Shown: positions 44,909 through 56,254, counted from the first letter of the stretch. The stretch is DNA of 64,000 nt from Dipteris shenzhenensis (GCA_047967505.1 CM106541.1); one strand, 5' to 3'. Numbers and translations are program-made. The notes: a model not told the origin generated them from the sequence alone.

Positions 44909-46050
44909 AACAAAGAGGCTAAGAGTATTTTGCATGTACATATAAGAGCCCAAGACACGATCAAAAATCATGGCCGAAGTCTGGCCATAATCATCCCTAT
45001 TTTTGTGAGGTGCCTATGGATAGGATTAGAGTATGTTGGTTTGGGGAGGTGTTTACCTTTTCTTCATAGGGCATGTTACTTCCTTTGGTGAGGATGGAAA
45101 GTTTTTGGAATATGTGAAGCTCCTTAGAATGGATATGAGGCCAAATTCCTTAGCAAAGGGCTCTTTCTCCTATGTTGCATGTCGAAATTGATCCAAAATG
45201 AGCTCATCAATCATTCATTTGTCTCTACTGGCATTGTTCTTTTGGTCATTCTTGGACCCCTTCTTACATTGTGGATGAATTCTTGTATCATGGGTATCCT
45301 TTATGGATAATCTGTTGCTATACGGCTAGGGGGTGCCCTGGAGAATTTGGCATGTACATTGGAAAAGACCTCCTTTGGCAACCTTTGGGGCTAAAAGGGT
45401 GTGGATTTTATGGGATCGGCCTTAGAAGGTCCTAGAACATTCACACACATTAGGTATGTTTTTTGGTTTTTTTTTTAATGTATGCTTTTTTTGTAAAGAA
45501 TAAGGTCATTATGCCTACAATTGCCCCTTGAAGGTGTAGAAGGAGTTGTAGGTAGAAGGGAAGGCTTTGCATGTCACTGACAGTGTTGTTGTTGTTGCAG
45601 CACCTCATGAGGCTTCTAGGCTTTCTTCCTTGAATAGAATGAGCAGAAGAGTTGGGTCTTGTGGCCGGAGTGGCTACTAAGGGTGTGGCCATGGCGGAAA
45701 ATATGTTCGAGTTAGGAATAAAGGAAAGGTGGTGGCTATGGATGCAGGTGAGGGGGCAAACGAGAGGGTCACTAGGATCAATGGCAATGGTGTAGTGGGA
45801 TACTGCCAACTTTGATGGATAATGTTAACCTTGTGGCAATAAGGGCCAAAAGTGCAATCTAGAGCAATGACGATGAGATCATTATGTGCATAGAGTAGCG
45901 ACAAATCTCCGCTTGTAATACTTTGAGCCTCAAAAATGGTATGATGAATCTTAAAGGATGAGGATAGCCAAAATACTCTTTAGGAAAGATTGAATCATAC
46001 TTGCAAAATCTGGATCTAGAGAGAGAGATACTAAAAACCTACACTATTTG
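44909..46050. other. Spacer without recognised gene
   Basis: Mixed sequence with two weak minus-strand open stretches (45450-45904) without domain character. Its last part leads into the 30-bp repeat upstream of the LTR-like promoter, so much of it may be LTR U3. Confidence 0.35.
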
Positions 46051-46170
46051 AGGTCCCCCCACTTTGTGTAGAGACTTAAAAGGTCCCCTCACTTTGTGTC
46101 AGGATTCACGAGGTTCCCCCACCTTTTGTAGGGACTTATGAGGTTCCCCTACTTTGTGTAGAGATAGAGG
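46051..46170 (+). repeat. Four copies of a 30-bp tandem repeat
   Basis: The unit AGGTCCCCCCACTTTGTGTA plus ten bases starts at 46051, 46081, 46111 and 46141 with exact 30-base spacing; a partial fifth follows. Tandem subrepeats immediately upstream of a TATA box are typical of LTR U3 enhancers. Confidence 0.9.
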
Positions 46171-46199
46171 GGTCCACCCAAAACTTGGAGGGATTCTTA

Positions 46200-46560
46200 T
46201 TTGAAAGGTCCCCTATAAAAGGGGTCCCACCTCGGAGTACCTACGGATTGTATAGAGACCAACATGTATAAATCTCTCTCAATGAAATGAAGCTCCCACT
46301 ATTTGGGGTTCAATGTTCAAGCTCACTATTGTGTTCATGTGATTGATCTCCATTGCATCCATGCTCTCGCACACTATCATGTTCTAGCATGCCCTTACCC
46401 TTACACTCTCTACCCTTGTACTCCCTCCTCCTCCTCCTCCTCCTTAATCCTTCTCCCTCTCCCTCCTCCTTCCTCCTCCTTCCTCCTCCTCCTCCTCCTC
46501 CCCCTCCTCCCTCCTCTTCCTCCTCCTCCTTTCTCCCCCCTTGTCCCTCCTCCTCAACCC
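46200..46560 (+). promoter_or_regulatory. LTR-like promoter zone
   Basis: A palindromic TATA motif CCCCTATAAAAGGGG at about 46208-46222 is followed by a second TATA (ATGTATAAATC, about 46264-46274), then the AATGAAGCTCCCA block shared with 2638 and with the minus strand at about 38940, then a (CTCCTC)n tract (46425-46550). The Ser/Pro-rich frames here reflect the CT tract. Confidence 0.55.
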
Positions 46561-46599
46561 TTACCCCTCTTTGGTTCACGACCCTTTTGTTTGGGTCCT

Positions 46600-47019
46600 A
46601 TGAGAATTTGTTAATAGAGAAGGTTTTCATGCAACATGTCTTTTTACCCATCTTGAGCTTGAGGGGGGTATTGATAACCAAGCCTTGTCGGGCTAGGATT
46701 GAAGAGGGGCAGATTAAGCTCATGTCAATTGGCTATTATGTGTTGTATTGCATGAAAGCTCCTAGTATGGCTATTTTAGGTAGATGGAACAACCGAAATC
46801 AGAGGCAGCTTCCTGAGAAGATCACGTAGATGATAGAGGAGGTCGAGCTCATGGCAGTGTTCCATACCACTACTTTAGTGATGGCTTGGTGTTCAGAGAC
46901 TCTCTTGTCTCGCAATGCAGTCTCTTGAGTTTTGCAACTCTATGAATACATTATCCTTTCTTCTCAACATCTATTATCTTGTGCATGCATTTAATTGGTG
47001 TGGTGGGACATAGAAATGT
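46600..47019 (+). other. Unrecognised, with a polypurine-tract-like run
   Basis: CTTGAGCTTGAGGGGGGTAT at about 46652-46671 resembles a copia polypurine tract followed by an LTR start, but no RNase H precedes it and no LTR pair is recognised. Confidence 0.3.
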
Positions 47020-47749
47020 GAATTATCACCATCTCTCTCCACTCCATCTCTCTCCACCCCACCACCCCTTTCCTCTCATCCCTTCCATCCTCTCTCCACT
47101 ACCCCTCTTCCATTCCCCCTTGCCCTCCATTATCTCTCCACCACCCCTCACTCCTCACACTCTCTCTCTAGGTCCCTCCAATCTTGCTCTCCCTCCCTCA
47201 CTTATTTTTCTCTCTAAAACACCCCACACCCTCTCTTTACATCCCCCCTCTCAACCCCCTCCTCTCTACTACCCCCTAACTCCTAACCTCTCTCTACCCC
47301 TAACTCCTAACCCCTGCTATCTTCTAACCCCCCTCACTTCCCTACCCTCTAAAGAGTCATGCCTCGACAACCACACAAGCTCGCTTGCATGCAGAGGCGA
47401 TGGTGGTGGTGCTCGCTCATCAACCGTTCATGCCTACGATGATGACATCAATAGCCTGCTCGCCATCCATAGAGCAACAACAGTCACATCCATCTCGGTG
47501 ATGACCCCAACGCACCATGTGGCACCTTGGTGTGGCAGGGCCCACATCGGTACGCCTCAGCTCTGCCCCACACTCCGTGCCTCCACCAACCATGCCACAA
47601 CTCTGCCTCATGCTCCATGCCTCTACATGGCTACAACCTGCTCCACCCTTCGCGCATGATGCCCAAGGCCACCATCGCATTGCTAAAAACTGCCTTGAGA
47701 TGCCCTCGCTCCACATAGACCCTGACACGAGACTCCTACATGTGACTTA
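47020..47749 (+). repeat. CT-rich LTR-like zone of a second H-like gypsy copy
   Basis: C/T-rich block of CTCTCCACC words followed by a GC-richer stretch with repeated 'CACTCCGTGCC/GCTCCATGCC' words (47565-47650). The frame 46979-47659 is Pro/Leu/His-rich without domain. Order and composition match 3991-4800. Confidence 0.5.
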
Positions 47750-47935
47750 GATGACAAGGGAGAGGAAGAAGAGTCAAAGAGAGGAGAGGAAGAGAGAGGT
47801 AGAGAGAGAGTGAAGAGAGAGGTAGAGAGAGAAGAAAAAGAGGAGGGAGGTAGAGAGAAGAAAGAGAGGAGGGAGGCTGAGAGAGGAAAGGAAGAGAGAG
47901 GTAGAGAGAAAGTGAAGAGACAAGTAGAGAGATAC

Positions 47936-47973
<38 letters not shown>

Positions 47974-47975
47974 AG
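47750..47975. repeat. GA-rich tract ending in (GA)n
   Basis: GAGAGAGG-type words become a pure (GA)n tract at about 47942-47972. Confidence 0.9.
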
Positions 47976-47977
47976 AT

Positions 47978-48120
47978 AGAAACTAACTCTTAGGTTAGTT
48001 ATAACTAATTATATTAGGTTAGGTGAGTCTAACCAACCCTTTCAAGCTCAAAAAAAGAAGAGAGGATAACCCTTAGGATAGTATAGTTAACTATAGTTAG
48101 TATTAGGTTAGATTAACCAA
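47978..48120. repeat. Degenerate TTAGGTTA field, second copy
   Basis: Words TTAGGTTAG, TTAGTTATA and GTTAGATTAACC recur, as at 4801-5080, at the same place relative to the leader and gag of an H-like element. A run of nine or more C lies at about 48123-48133. Confidence 0.7.
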
Positions 48121-48546
48121 TCCCCCCCCCCAAAAAAAGAGGAAGGGCTTTTGTAAAAAAATGCCCATTTTTGCCCTTTCTTCAAGGGCTCGTATCTTGG
48201 CCATTTGGAGGCCAAATTGCACCCAGTTTAGACCCATATTTCATGCACGCAAAGATCTACATCAAAAGAAATTTTTGGAATCTTTTTTCCATCATTTTGG
48301 GTCCCAATAGTCACCACTACATAGGCACTAATTTTGACCCATCGATCGCATATTTTTGCCATTTTCGAGTACGAAGGTCGAAATCAATTGTGGACTTCAC
48401 AATCAGATGCATCACTTTGAGAGACACAATTGAGAATTGTGTATGCACTTGAGATCAAGATGAAGGCTAGCACCTACCTACTTCCAAGAACTTTCTTCTA
48501 TCCTCAACGCTCTCCAAGTATTCAACCTCTCACCATCAACAAGCAA
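48121..48546 (+). other. Leader of second H-like copy
   Basis: Shares GGCC..TTGGACCC-type words and the 'GATTTCAT..' region with 5081-5313. No primer site identified. Confidence 0.4.
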
Positions 48547-48797
48547 CATGGAGGACTGAAGGATTGAAGAAGAAATAGAAAATAGAGCTTTGCATCCCAA
48601 AGATTTCTTCAAACAATGACACAACAACAACAATAGAAGAATACGTTTTGGAAAATTGTAAATGCAAAAGTACAATGGATGAGAGGATCCTATTAGATTC
48701 CTTCAACTCTTTGATGCAGCATATTGTGCTAGAGGTGACCAATCAAATGAAACTAAACCTGCCTAGTTCCTATGGCCTTAACGGATGAGGCGTCAGA
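48547..48797 (+). pseudogene. gag: Second H-like gag fragment, cut by element C
   Basis: Starts near ATG 48547. The part at 48660-48780 aligns with 5433-5545 (AAGTACAATGGATG, CCTTCAACTCTTTGATGC), i.e. the FLQLFDAA segment of gypsy capsid. It ends at the 5' LTR of element C at 48798. Two deviations from the frame show it was already decayed or has decayed since. Confidence 0.65.
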
Positions 48798-49150
48798 TGT
48801 TGAGATATCGAGCTCCACTCGTGATATGCCAGGGTGACCGTTCTGTATTTATGTCACTGACTTGTTAGCTGTAGATGCGGTTGGTACACCACCCACGAAT
48901 AATAGCTAGATGACAACTATCCTTATCTACTCTAGTTCGTTGCTCAATTAGTATGCCACCTTAGTTAGTTGAGTTTGGTTTTGAGACCCACGTATAGGGT
49001 TCTTCTATTTCTTTGTACAAGAGTTTTTTTGGCTTACACAACTAAGAAGAGGAAAATTGTTTTCAGCCTCCACCTGTGTGTGTATTCCCCCATTGTGTAT
49101 GTGAGAAAGCCGCAAGTGAGACTCCTTCCCTCTCTCCCACTATCTTCACA
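48798..49150 (+). repeat. Element C 5' LTR
   Basis: 353 bp, TGTTGAGATATCGAGC to CTATCTTCACA, closely similar to the LTRs of A and B. Confidence 0.96.
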
Positions 49151-49162
49151 TGGTATCAGAGC
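49151..49162 (+). other. Element C primer binding site (initiator tRNA-Met)
   Basis: TGGTATCAGAGC directly after the LTR. Confidence 0.95.
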
Positions 49163-49694
49163 CTTGTTCATGGTAAGGAGCTCAAGAAAGCAAACCAAGT
49201 TCGTGGTGTCCTGGTAAGAGGACCAGTGTTGCTTTCCTTTTTCGAGTTTGGGAGCAAATCTCTGTAGGTAGCATAGCCAGAACTGCAAGAGTGCACTGTC
49301 TTAGATTGAGACACCCTTCGTGGTGTGGCGAGAGGGCCGTATATGCTGTGGGAGTGGGTGAAGCCCTTGGTGACTTTATTTTTCTGATTCCAGGCCATTT
49401 CTGGGACCGTTTTGAAGGCGGAAGTTCTTCACAAGCACTCAGAAAAAGGCCCTGTTTTTGCTATGCGACCACTACTCTGCTAGTCGATAAAAATTTGCCG
49501 TAGAAATTGCATCATATGCCTGTGTGCAGAGATATTGGGAGTTGCAGAATCATGCTTGTTGCTTGTTGATGCAAAATCGTCACTAGGAAGTGACTGTGTG
49601 GTGAAATACCACTTTCGTCAGTTTTGCAGATCTGCCCGTGTGAGGCAAAAGCTGTGTTTTTTTACAGTGATAGAATATTTTGCAGTGTTCTGTA
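49163..49694 (+). other. Element C leader
   Basis: Homologous to the leaders of A and B. The open stretch seen in B is frameshifted here (open only 49291-49503). Confidence 0.7.
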
Positions 49695-50726
49695 ATGGCA
49701 TCTGATTCTCTTTCATAGATTGTCACTGAAAAGCTTGACAAGAACAACTTCCAGGCATGGAAGTTTAGAATGACGAATTTCCTTATGGGAAAAGGCTATT
49801 GGGAGTTCATTACAGGAAATGAAGAAGAACCAGTTCTTCCTAATGTTCCCAATCAACAGGAAATGCAAGCATTTAAAGGATGGCATGAGAGAGCTAGAAA
49901 AGTTATGTACTGGCTGTCTATCAGTATTTCGGATTCTATGATTGTGCATATTCGGGATGCAAGTACGCCAAAGGAGGCATGGGATACTTTGGCAAAAATG
50001 GACAGCAGAAATACACAAGCCAGGAAAATGTAGCTCAAACAGGAGTTGCACAATGCGCAGAGAGAAAATTTGAGTATGAATGACTACCACATAAAGGTGA
50101 AGAAAATTGTAGATGCACTTGCTTCCATTGGGTCGCCAGTGGAAGATGATGATCTAGTTTCTGTGACCTTGAATGGTCTAGGAAAAGATTATGCACAGTT
50201 CCGGACATCCATTACCGTCCATGAAAAATTTCCTGATTTTGAAGAGTTGTTTGCTCTTCTAATTTTTGAAGAGTAGAGAAATGGGGGTGCATCTTCTTTA
50301 GGAGGAACTTCAAAAGAAACTATCTTCTACTCAAATGCTGGAAGAAGTAGAGGCAAAGGTAGAGGAGGCCGATCTATAGGCCATGGTAGAAATCAAAATA
50401 TGTAGCAAACTCAAGAAAACCAGTCTTATGGAGGAGGACATGGTAACTCTAGAGGCAGGGGGAGCCAAAGAGGCCATGGTGGATGGCAGAGAGGCCAAAA
50501 TGCAAACAACAATTTGAATGCTAATACTATGGTAAAATGGGTCATATGACTAAGCTACAAAAAGCAGAATGACATTATGAATGGAAAATTGCAGCAAGGA
50601 AATTATGCATCTTCTAGTAGACAGGGTGATGAGAGAAATGAGCATCTATTTATGGTGCAACATATGACCAATTCTGTGACAAGTGCAGAAGAACAAAATG
50701 ATGTGTGGTATGTTGACTCAGGTGCA
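49695..50726 (+). pseudogene. gag: Element C gag and protease start, broken
   Basis: ATG 49695 is followed by TAG at 49716-49718, the same eighth-codon stop as in B. Gag continues (FITGNEEEPVLPNVPNQQEM) with further stops at about 50031, 50274 and 50402. The zinc knuckle region at 50510-50560 has lost bases: its Cys residues are not readable in one phase. The frame 50577-50759 reaches VWYVDSGA at the protease active site and there joins the D-type sequence. Confidence 0.9.
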
Positions 50727-51137
50727 TGCAAGTGGGACAGCAAGCCGAAATGCTCTTGAGAAAATCATCTAGAGTGTCTAGACCGCCTGATAGGTATGTT
50801 CCAGGAGTAGACTATGTGATGCTTACTGATTGCAGGGAGCCTTCTTGCTACAGAGAGGCTATGATGCATGAGGATCAATGCAAGTGGGAGTATGCTATGC
50901 AATCAAAGATGAGTTCACTTATGAAGAATAAGACTTGGGACTTGGTTTCTTTGCCACATGGAAAGAAAGCATTGCCATGTAAATGGGTCTACAAGATGAA
51001 GGTCACAAGTGATGATGTGCCTAGGTACAAGACCCATTTGGTCGCTAAAGGGTTCAAGCAAGAGAAGGGTGTGGACTTTGATGAGATATTCTCTCCGGTT
51101 GTGAAGATGACCACACTTAGATGCATGCTTGGAATGT
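50727..51137 (+). pseudogene. pol: D-type reverse transcriptase N-terminal fragment, plus strand
   Basis: Starts QVGQQAEMLLRKSSRVSRPP, then KTWDLVSLPHGKKALPCKW, VAKGFKQEKGVDFDEIFSPV and MTTLRCMLGML. It is collinear with 24201-24524 and extends further into RVT_2, but stops well before YVDD. At about 51137 the sequence turns into the reverse complement of D integrase. Confidence 0.88.
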
Positions 51138-53419
51138 TGTCTATCAACATATGCAGGTGGATTCACATCCTGGAAAGTGATTCTCCTCATTTCCACATCC
51201 CTCATGGGTGCCTTATGCATCTTCTTCTCATTGAAGACTACATCATGGCTACATATGATCTTCTTTGCTTCTGGATCCCAGAGACGATAGCCCATCTCTC
51301 CACTTTCACCATAACCCAGAAAGATGCATTTCCTAGACTTAGGATCTAGCTTCTTTCAAAGCTCTTTCGGCACATGTGCATATGCCTCACACCCAAATAT
51401 ATGCAAATGAGAGTAAGAGGGCTTCTTGCCACTCCATGCCTCTTTAGGAATACCACCATCCAAACTCTTACTGGGTGATCTATTGATCACATGCACTGCA
51501 GTCTTCATTGCCTCAGCCCAAAAACCATTAGAAAGACTTGCATTGGAAAGCATGCATTGCAACCTTTCCTGAATGGTACTGTTCATCTTTTTTTCAACTG
51601 GATTTTGCTCTAGAGTACAAGGGGATGTGAGCTCCCTCTTAATCCCATATGTATCACAGAAATGCTGAAAGTGATGAGAGAGATACTCTCCACCATTGTT
51701 AGTCCGTAGGCATTTAAGTGTTCTACCCGACTGATTCTCAACCAAGGCCAGCCATTTCTGAAATACCTAGAACACATCACTCTTCCGAGCTATAGCATAA
51801 GCCCACACTTTCCTAGTTGCATCATCAATGAATGTCACATAGTATTCAGCCCCGCCTAATCACCGTGTAGGCATGGGACCACATACGTCTGAATGCACCA
51901 AATCAAGCTTTTCAAACTCTTTCTTTCCCCTTCTTTTATGGGCTGATTTAGTCTGCTTCCCATAGAGATAGTGCTCACAAAATTCAAAATCAGAGAAACT
52001 CAAATGCAGTACACAACCCAAACGGCATAAGAGTTTCATCCTATTTTGGCTCATATGGCCCAACCAGCAATGCCATAAAGAAGTGCTTGGCTACTCGGTT
52101 ATTGCAACAACATGATCAAACACCCTTGATACATGTAAGGGATACAAAGTCCCACACTTGGCACCCCTAGCCAAAAGCATAGATCCCTTTTGAATTTTCC
52201 AACTCTGAAAGCCAAAAGTGGTGTGAAAACTAGCATCATCTAGCTGACCCACTGAAATAAGACTCTTGGTCAACTTAGGCACATGTCTCACATGTTTCAA
52301 AATAAATGCAGACTCATTTGCAAAATAAAACTTTATGTCACCTACTCCCACTATGTCACATGCAAAATCATTTCCAAGATGCACACAACCTGTCTTTCCA
52401 CTATCATAAGTGGAGAACCATTCCCTATGTGGAGTAACATGGAATGAAGCACTAGAATCCAAAATCCAATCCTGGGAATATGCATCATCTGAAATGGTAC
52501 ACAACTCTGCAGATAAACTAGACATGAAGAGAACGTCAGTGTCACTATCAAGTGTGACTGCATTGATCTCCTCGATCTTCACTTTTCCTTTGTTCTCCCT
52601 TGGACTCTCTTTCTTTTGATTTGCACCCCAATTTGCATTCTTTTTCTTGTCCTTTTGCTCTCTTTTCAGCTTGTAGCAATCCTTTTTTATATGGCCCTTC
52701 TTGCCACAGGGGTAACACTCAATCTTCCATGCCCTAGATTTGCTACGAGACTTCCCTCTTTCTTGGGACTTCCCCCTGAACTGTGATCTACCCCTTTGCA
52801 CATTTAAGACTACATCCTGCTTGTTTCCATCCATAGATTTCCATCTAATCTCCTCGGCCAACAAGCTACCCACAACATCATCAAATTTTAGTACTCCACC
52901 AGGTGCAAAGTTACTGACAGCTGTACGGAAGGTATCCGATGAGGATGGCAATGAACATAAGAGAAATATTGCCTTAGTCTCTGCATCAAAATTCATCTTT
53001 TGAGCTTGAAGCTGGCTGAAAATAATATTGAATTCATTCAAGCGAGAAGCAATGGAGACCCCTTCCTTCATCTGCAGCTCAAACAACCTCTTTATGAGGT
53101 AAACTTTATTAGAGGCAGTTTCCTTCTCATAAGTGGCACACAGTTTCTTCCACAAATCTTCTGTAGTCTGCTCATTTACTACTGTGAAATAAACTGACTT
53201 TGCAAGATGAAGTCTAATAGTAGATTTTGCTAACGCATCCAACTCATTCCAATCATCCTCAAACATATTTGCAGGCTTAGCTTCAATCCCTGCCAAGCAT
53301 TTAATCTACTTCTTTTGAATAAGCACATCCCTTATTTGTTCTTTCCACAAAGAAAATTTTGTCCCATCAAACTTTTTAATGTTGAAAAACTCCTTTTCAG
53401 ACATGGAAGAGGATGCCAT
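51138..53419 (-). pseudogene. gag-pol: Inverted element D copy: gag, protease, integrase
   Basis: On the minus strand gag starts at ATG 53419 with one stop at about 53309, then is open for 401 codons (53296-52091). It has UBN2 gag, the knuckle CYPCGKKGHIKKDC and protease WILDSSASFHVTPHREWF (DSSA where DSGA is usual). Integrase (52063-51860, 51745-51356, 51295 onward) keeps LVHSDVCGPM, but the second catalytic position is RTNNGGEY (D to N) and the AER..N motif reads VEKKMN. It ends at DVNPPAYVDRQ next to the fold-back joint at about 51138. Confidence 0.9.
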
Positions 53420-54807
53420 AATGCAAATGAAGCAAAAATCCCAAATGCTAGTGCCTACAAGAGAGAATCACACCAGGTGCACCCAAATGTGTATGCCACA
53501 ATAAAGTGAAATATCACCAAAAACTCATGTCTCAAAGCATCTGACTCATGTGCATATACTATGCATCCATATGAGCAAATCTCGCCCAAAATGCCAATAA
53601 GTGCCAAATGACTCAAGCATAAACACTGTCCACTGGCATATGCATTAATAATATCTCATCCAAGAGAGCATAGCACTATCAGTGCATCACCTTCAATGTT
53701 TCAAAGCTGTCCCTCAGCATAAAATAGCATCCATGTGCAAAGCATCCACACAAGGCAATTTGGGCCTATCAGCACATCCAATAAGGACCGCAATGCATCC
53801 AAATGGCCTATAAATCATCCACTGCAACCCAATGCACACCACGAATGACCGCACACTGCTCAAACTGCAAGTAGAGTGATCTACATAAGGTATGCTCAAG
53901 AAATTATAGTCTCACGGTAATGACCGCTACTGAAAATAGAACCTGAGATGCCTCAAAACATGGATGCCATTGCATAATCGGACTCAGCAAGAAAATTTGC
54001 AAATATCTCTCTTCTACTAGAACTCCAAAATCCCAACCGATGAGTGAGAAATGGGAGTCAACACTTATCCACTACCATGTGGCATAAATCTAAGGTTTCA
54101 AAACCTTAGAATGAAAAATGCATAACAGAGAAATGAAATTGAATACACAGAGATCTATAACTCTAAAAATCCTCCACCGAATCACGTAAGAACTGACAGG
54201 TAGGGGTTTTTGGGCATCGAGAACGCAATGGGATAGACGGTTTTGGAAACCGTGGTCTCAATCATTGGGTCCAACACACGGATTGAAAAATGTTTTTGGA
54301 AATAGAGCTGTTTGTAAACTCCACCAGAGTGTGAATGATGAGCAACATAGAAGTTTTAGGACCTCCTGAGTCCACCAAAACTAACAGATCTGCAAATGGT
54401 TGCTCCAAACTTGAGTTCCAACACCCGGGCAGAAAAACGTAGAAACTGACACAGTGAGTCAGAAATCCAATGAAATGATCCCAGATTCAAGAATGAAGGT
54501 GTTTCCAAGCTCCCGAAGTGAAGTGGACACAAAAGCAAGCAATAGTTGCCTCTACAAGTCAATACGGGGTCTCTGTCATGGAACAAAATAGGGAAAAGCT
54601 CAAAAAATGACTTTTTCTTTGAAAACACTTAACAGGCTCTCAAAACCACTTCGCAAAACCAAAGTGACTTTTCCAAAGGTTCCTCCAAGGTCTCTACACA
54701 CTCAGATGCAAGTAAAGTCACCCACAAAGCTTCCCACAGAGCTTCTTCTTCCTCCCACAGAACTGTTGACCTTCAAGCATTCACACACGCTCAGCTAGAT
54801 CACTCGG
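53420..54807 (-). other. Leader of the inverted D copy
   Basis: Reverse complement of the D-type leader. 53892 to the LTR is collinear with 56073-57171, forming one arm of a 1.1-kb inverted repeat. Confidence 0.85.
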
Positions 54808-54819
54808 GCTCTAATACCA
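54808..54819 (-). other. Primer binding site of inverted D copy
   Basis: Minus strand TGGTATTAGAGC, one C-to-T change from the tRNA-Met site. Confidence 0.85.
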
Positions 54820-54821
54820 GT

Positions 54822-54981
54822 TAAGAGTGCTCTCAACGGAAGCAAGAATGGAAGAGGGAGAGAGGAGCCACACAAGTTTTGGTGGGTGTAGAACTACCCT
54901 AATCTTCTTTTTCATTCATTTATATATGTGTTTGAGTATTGTACATAACCGAGATAAAGGCACAGTGACCTTTAACCCCCA
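54822..54981 (-). repeat. D-type LTR, minus strand
   Basis: 160 bp. On the minus strand it begins TGGGGGTTAAAGGTCAC and ends CTCTTA (the usual final CA has become TA). Homologous to 56073-56240 and 18867-19046. Confidence 0.85.
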
Positions 54982-55239
54982 TAGTTATGTCTCAGGGCTC
55001 TCCAAGCAGAGTTGACCATCGTCAAGGAGCACCTTCACATTCACTCTCATCACCAAGGTTGTGGTCAGAGTCGCAAGTACGGGTCTCATTGGATGAACAT
55101 AGGGTGTTGAGTGTGTCCTTGTATCCAACAGTGGTTTCAACTACTTTTTGCAACCTCTTCGATTAAGGAGTACCATCAGGAGTAGGAGCACTGAATGTTA
55201 GAGGCATCATGATGGTGGGTTAAGTCAAGTATGCTTCGT
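54982..55239. other. Start of spacer between inverted D arms
   Basis: Non-D sequence, presumably 5' leader or gag start of the F-like block that follows. No domain seen. Confidence 0.35.
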
Positions 55240-56072
55240 TTTCAGGGAAAAAAGCCGATGACCCAGATGCTCATGTCCAACAGTTTGAGAAGGTCCATGC
55301 GGTCAACAATCCACCACCTGTGGTACCACTCCAATAGGAGGTAATGTTTGAATCAACCTTAATAGGCAAGGCATCAAGGTGACTTGCGGAGTATGCGGTG
55401 GATCAATTCGCCACATATGATCTCGTCTACACCGCATTCTTGAGACGATTTTGTAAAGAGAAAATGATTCCACAAACTCTGGATAGATTGCAGTAGTTGG
55501 ATCAGGGAGATCATGATGTGGAGGATTATGCATCCAAATTCAGTTTACTCATGCAATGTATGCCGCAAGTGAATCGGCCTTCTCAGAAGGTGACTTCATT
55601 TTTGGGTTGTCTCGGGATCTGCGTGCAGCATTGGCTACAATGAATCAAACACAAATGATGCTCATAGCGGTCATGGCACAGGCAGTGCGAGCAGGGGAAT
55701 CTCTACACAATAGGATGGCCAAGAACCGCAAATCCTCAAAAAGCAAAACCAAGAAGAAATTGGCAAAATCTAAGAAGTCAAATGATAGCGATGAAGATTC
55801 GGATGTTGCCAGCTCTGAAAAAAGCTATGAAGGAACCAGTTCAAAGAAATCTGACTTGAAAGCGGAGATGAAGACCCGGCGAGCCTCTAAAGGGGTTAAG
55901 GGTGCTCCAAGGGCTTTCGGATAAGGATTAGTCGTCAAAGGTTTGAAAGGTTTATGGTGCACTCACTGCCACAATCCTAGTCATTCCGCAGTCGAGTGCA
56001 CCCTCAATGCAAATTGGTGTGCGATCTGCTTGACCAACACTCACAACACAGTGGGATGCCATTATAATGGTG
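55240..56072 (+). pseudogene. gag: F-type gypsy gag, cut by a D LTR
   Basis: One phase reads KKADDPDAHVQQFEKVHAVN, LAEYAVDQFATYDLVYTAFL and DQGDHDVEDYASKFSLLMQC, the retrotrans_gag capsid domain, with stops at about 55336, 55378 and 55495 and a shift near 55570. The frame 55556-55924 carries the Lys/Ser-rich linker. Two canonical CX2CX4HX4C knuckles, CTHCHNPSHSAVEC and CAICLTNTHNTVGC, lie at about 55959-56063. Homology to element F (24525-25095) continues to CCATTATAATGG, where the D LTR begins. Confidence 0.85.
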
Positions 56073-56240
56073 TGGGGGTTAAAGGTCAATGTGCCTTTAC
56101 CTCGGTTATGTACAATACTCAAACACATATATAAATGAATGAAAAAGAAGATTAGGGTATTCTGCACCCACCAAATACTTGTGTGGCTCTCTATTTTTCT
56201 CTCTCCCTCTTCCATTCTGCTTCTGTTGAGAGCATTCTCA
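56073..56240 (+). repeat. D-type LTR, plus strand
   Basis: 168 bp, TGGGGGTTAAAGGTCAA to GCATTCTCA, inserted in F-type gag. Confidence 0.85.
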
Positions 56241-56242
56241 AC

Positions 56243-56254
56243 TAGTATCAGAGC
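56243..56254 (+). other. Primer binding site of the third D copy
   Basis: TAGTATCAGAGC, one base changed from the tRNA-Met site. Confidence 0.85.

Larger units (their letters stand above)
48798..50726 (+). mobile_element. Copia element C, 5' part only
   Basis: Third member of the A/B family: 5' LTR (48798-49150), primer site (49151-49162), leader, gag and the first residues of protease. The sequence before the LTR is TCAGA; no matching right end exists because the element is fused to D-type sequence after GACTCAGGTGCA at 50726. It is inserted in gypsy gag. Confidence 0.93.

Noticed and set aside
46655-46672. Polypurine tract and 3' LTR of another copia element
   Set aside because: No RNase H frame precedes it, the following bases start TATTG and not TG, and no LTR partner was found; listed only as a weak resemblance.
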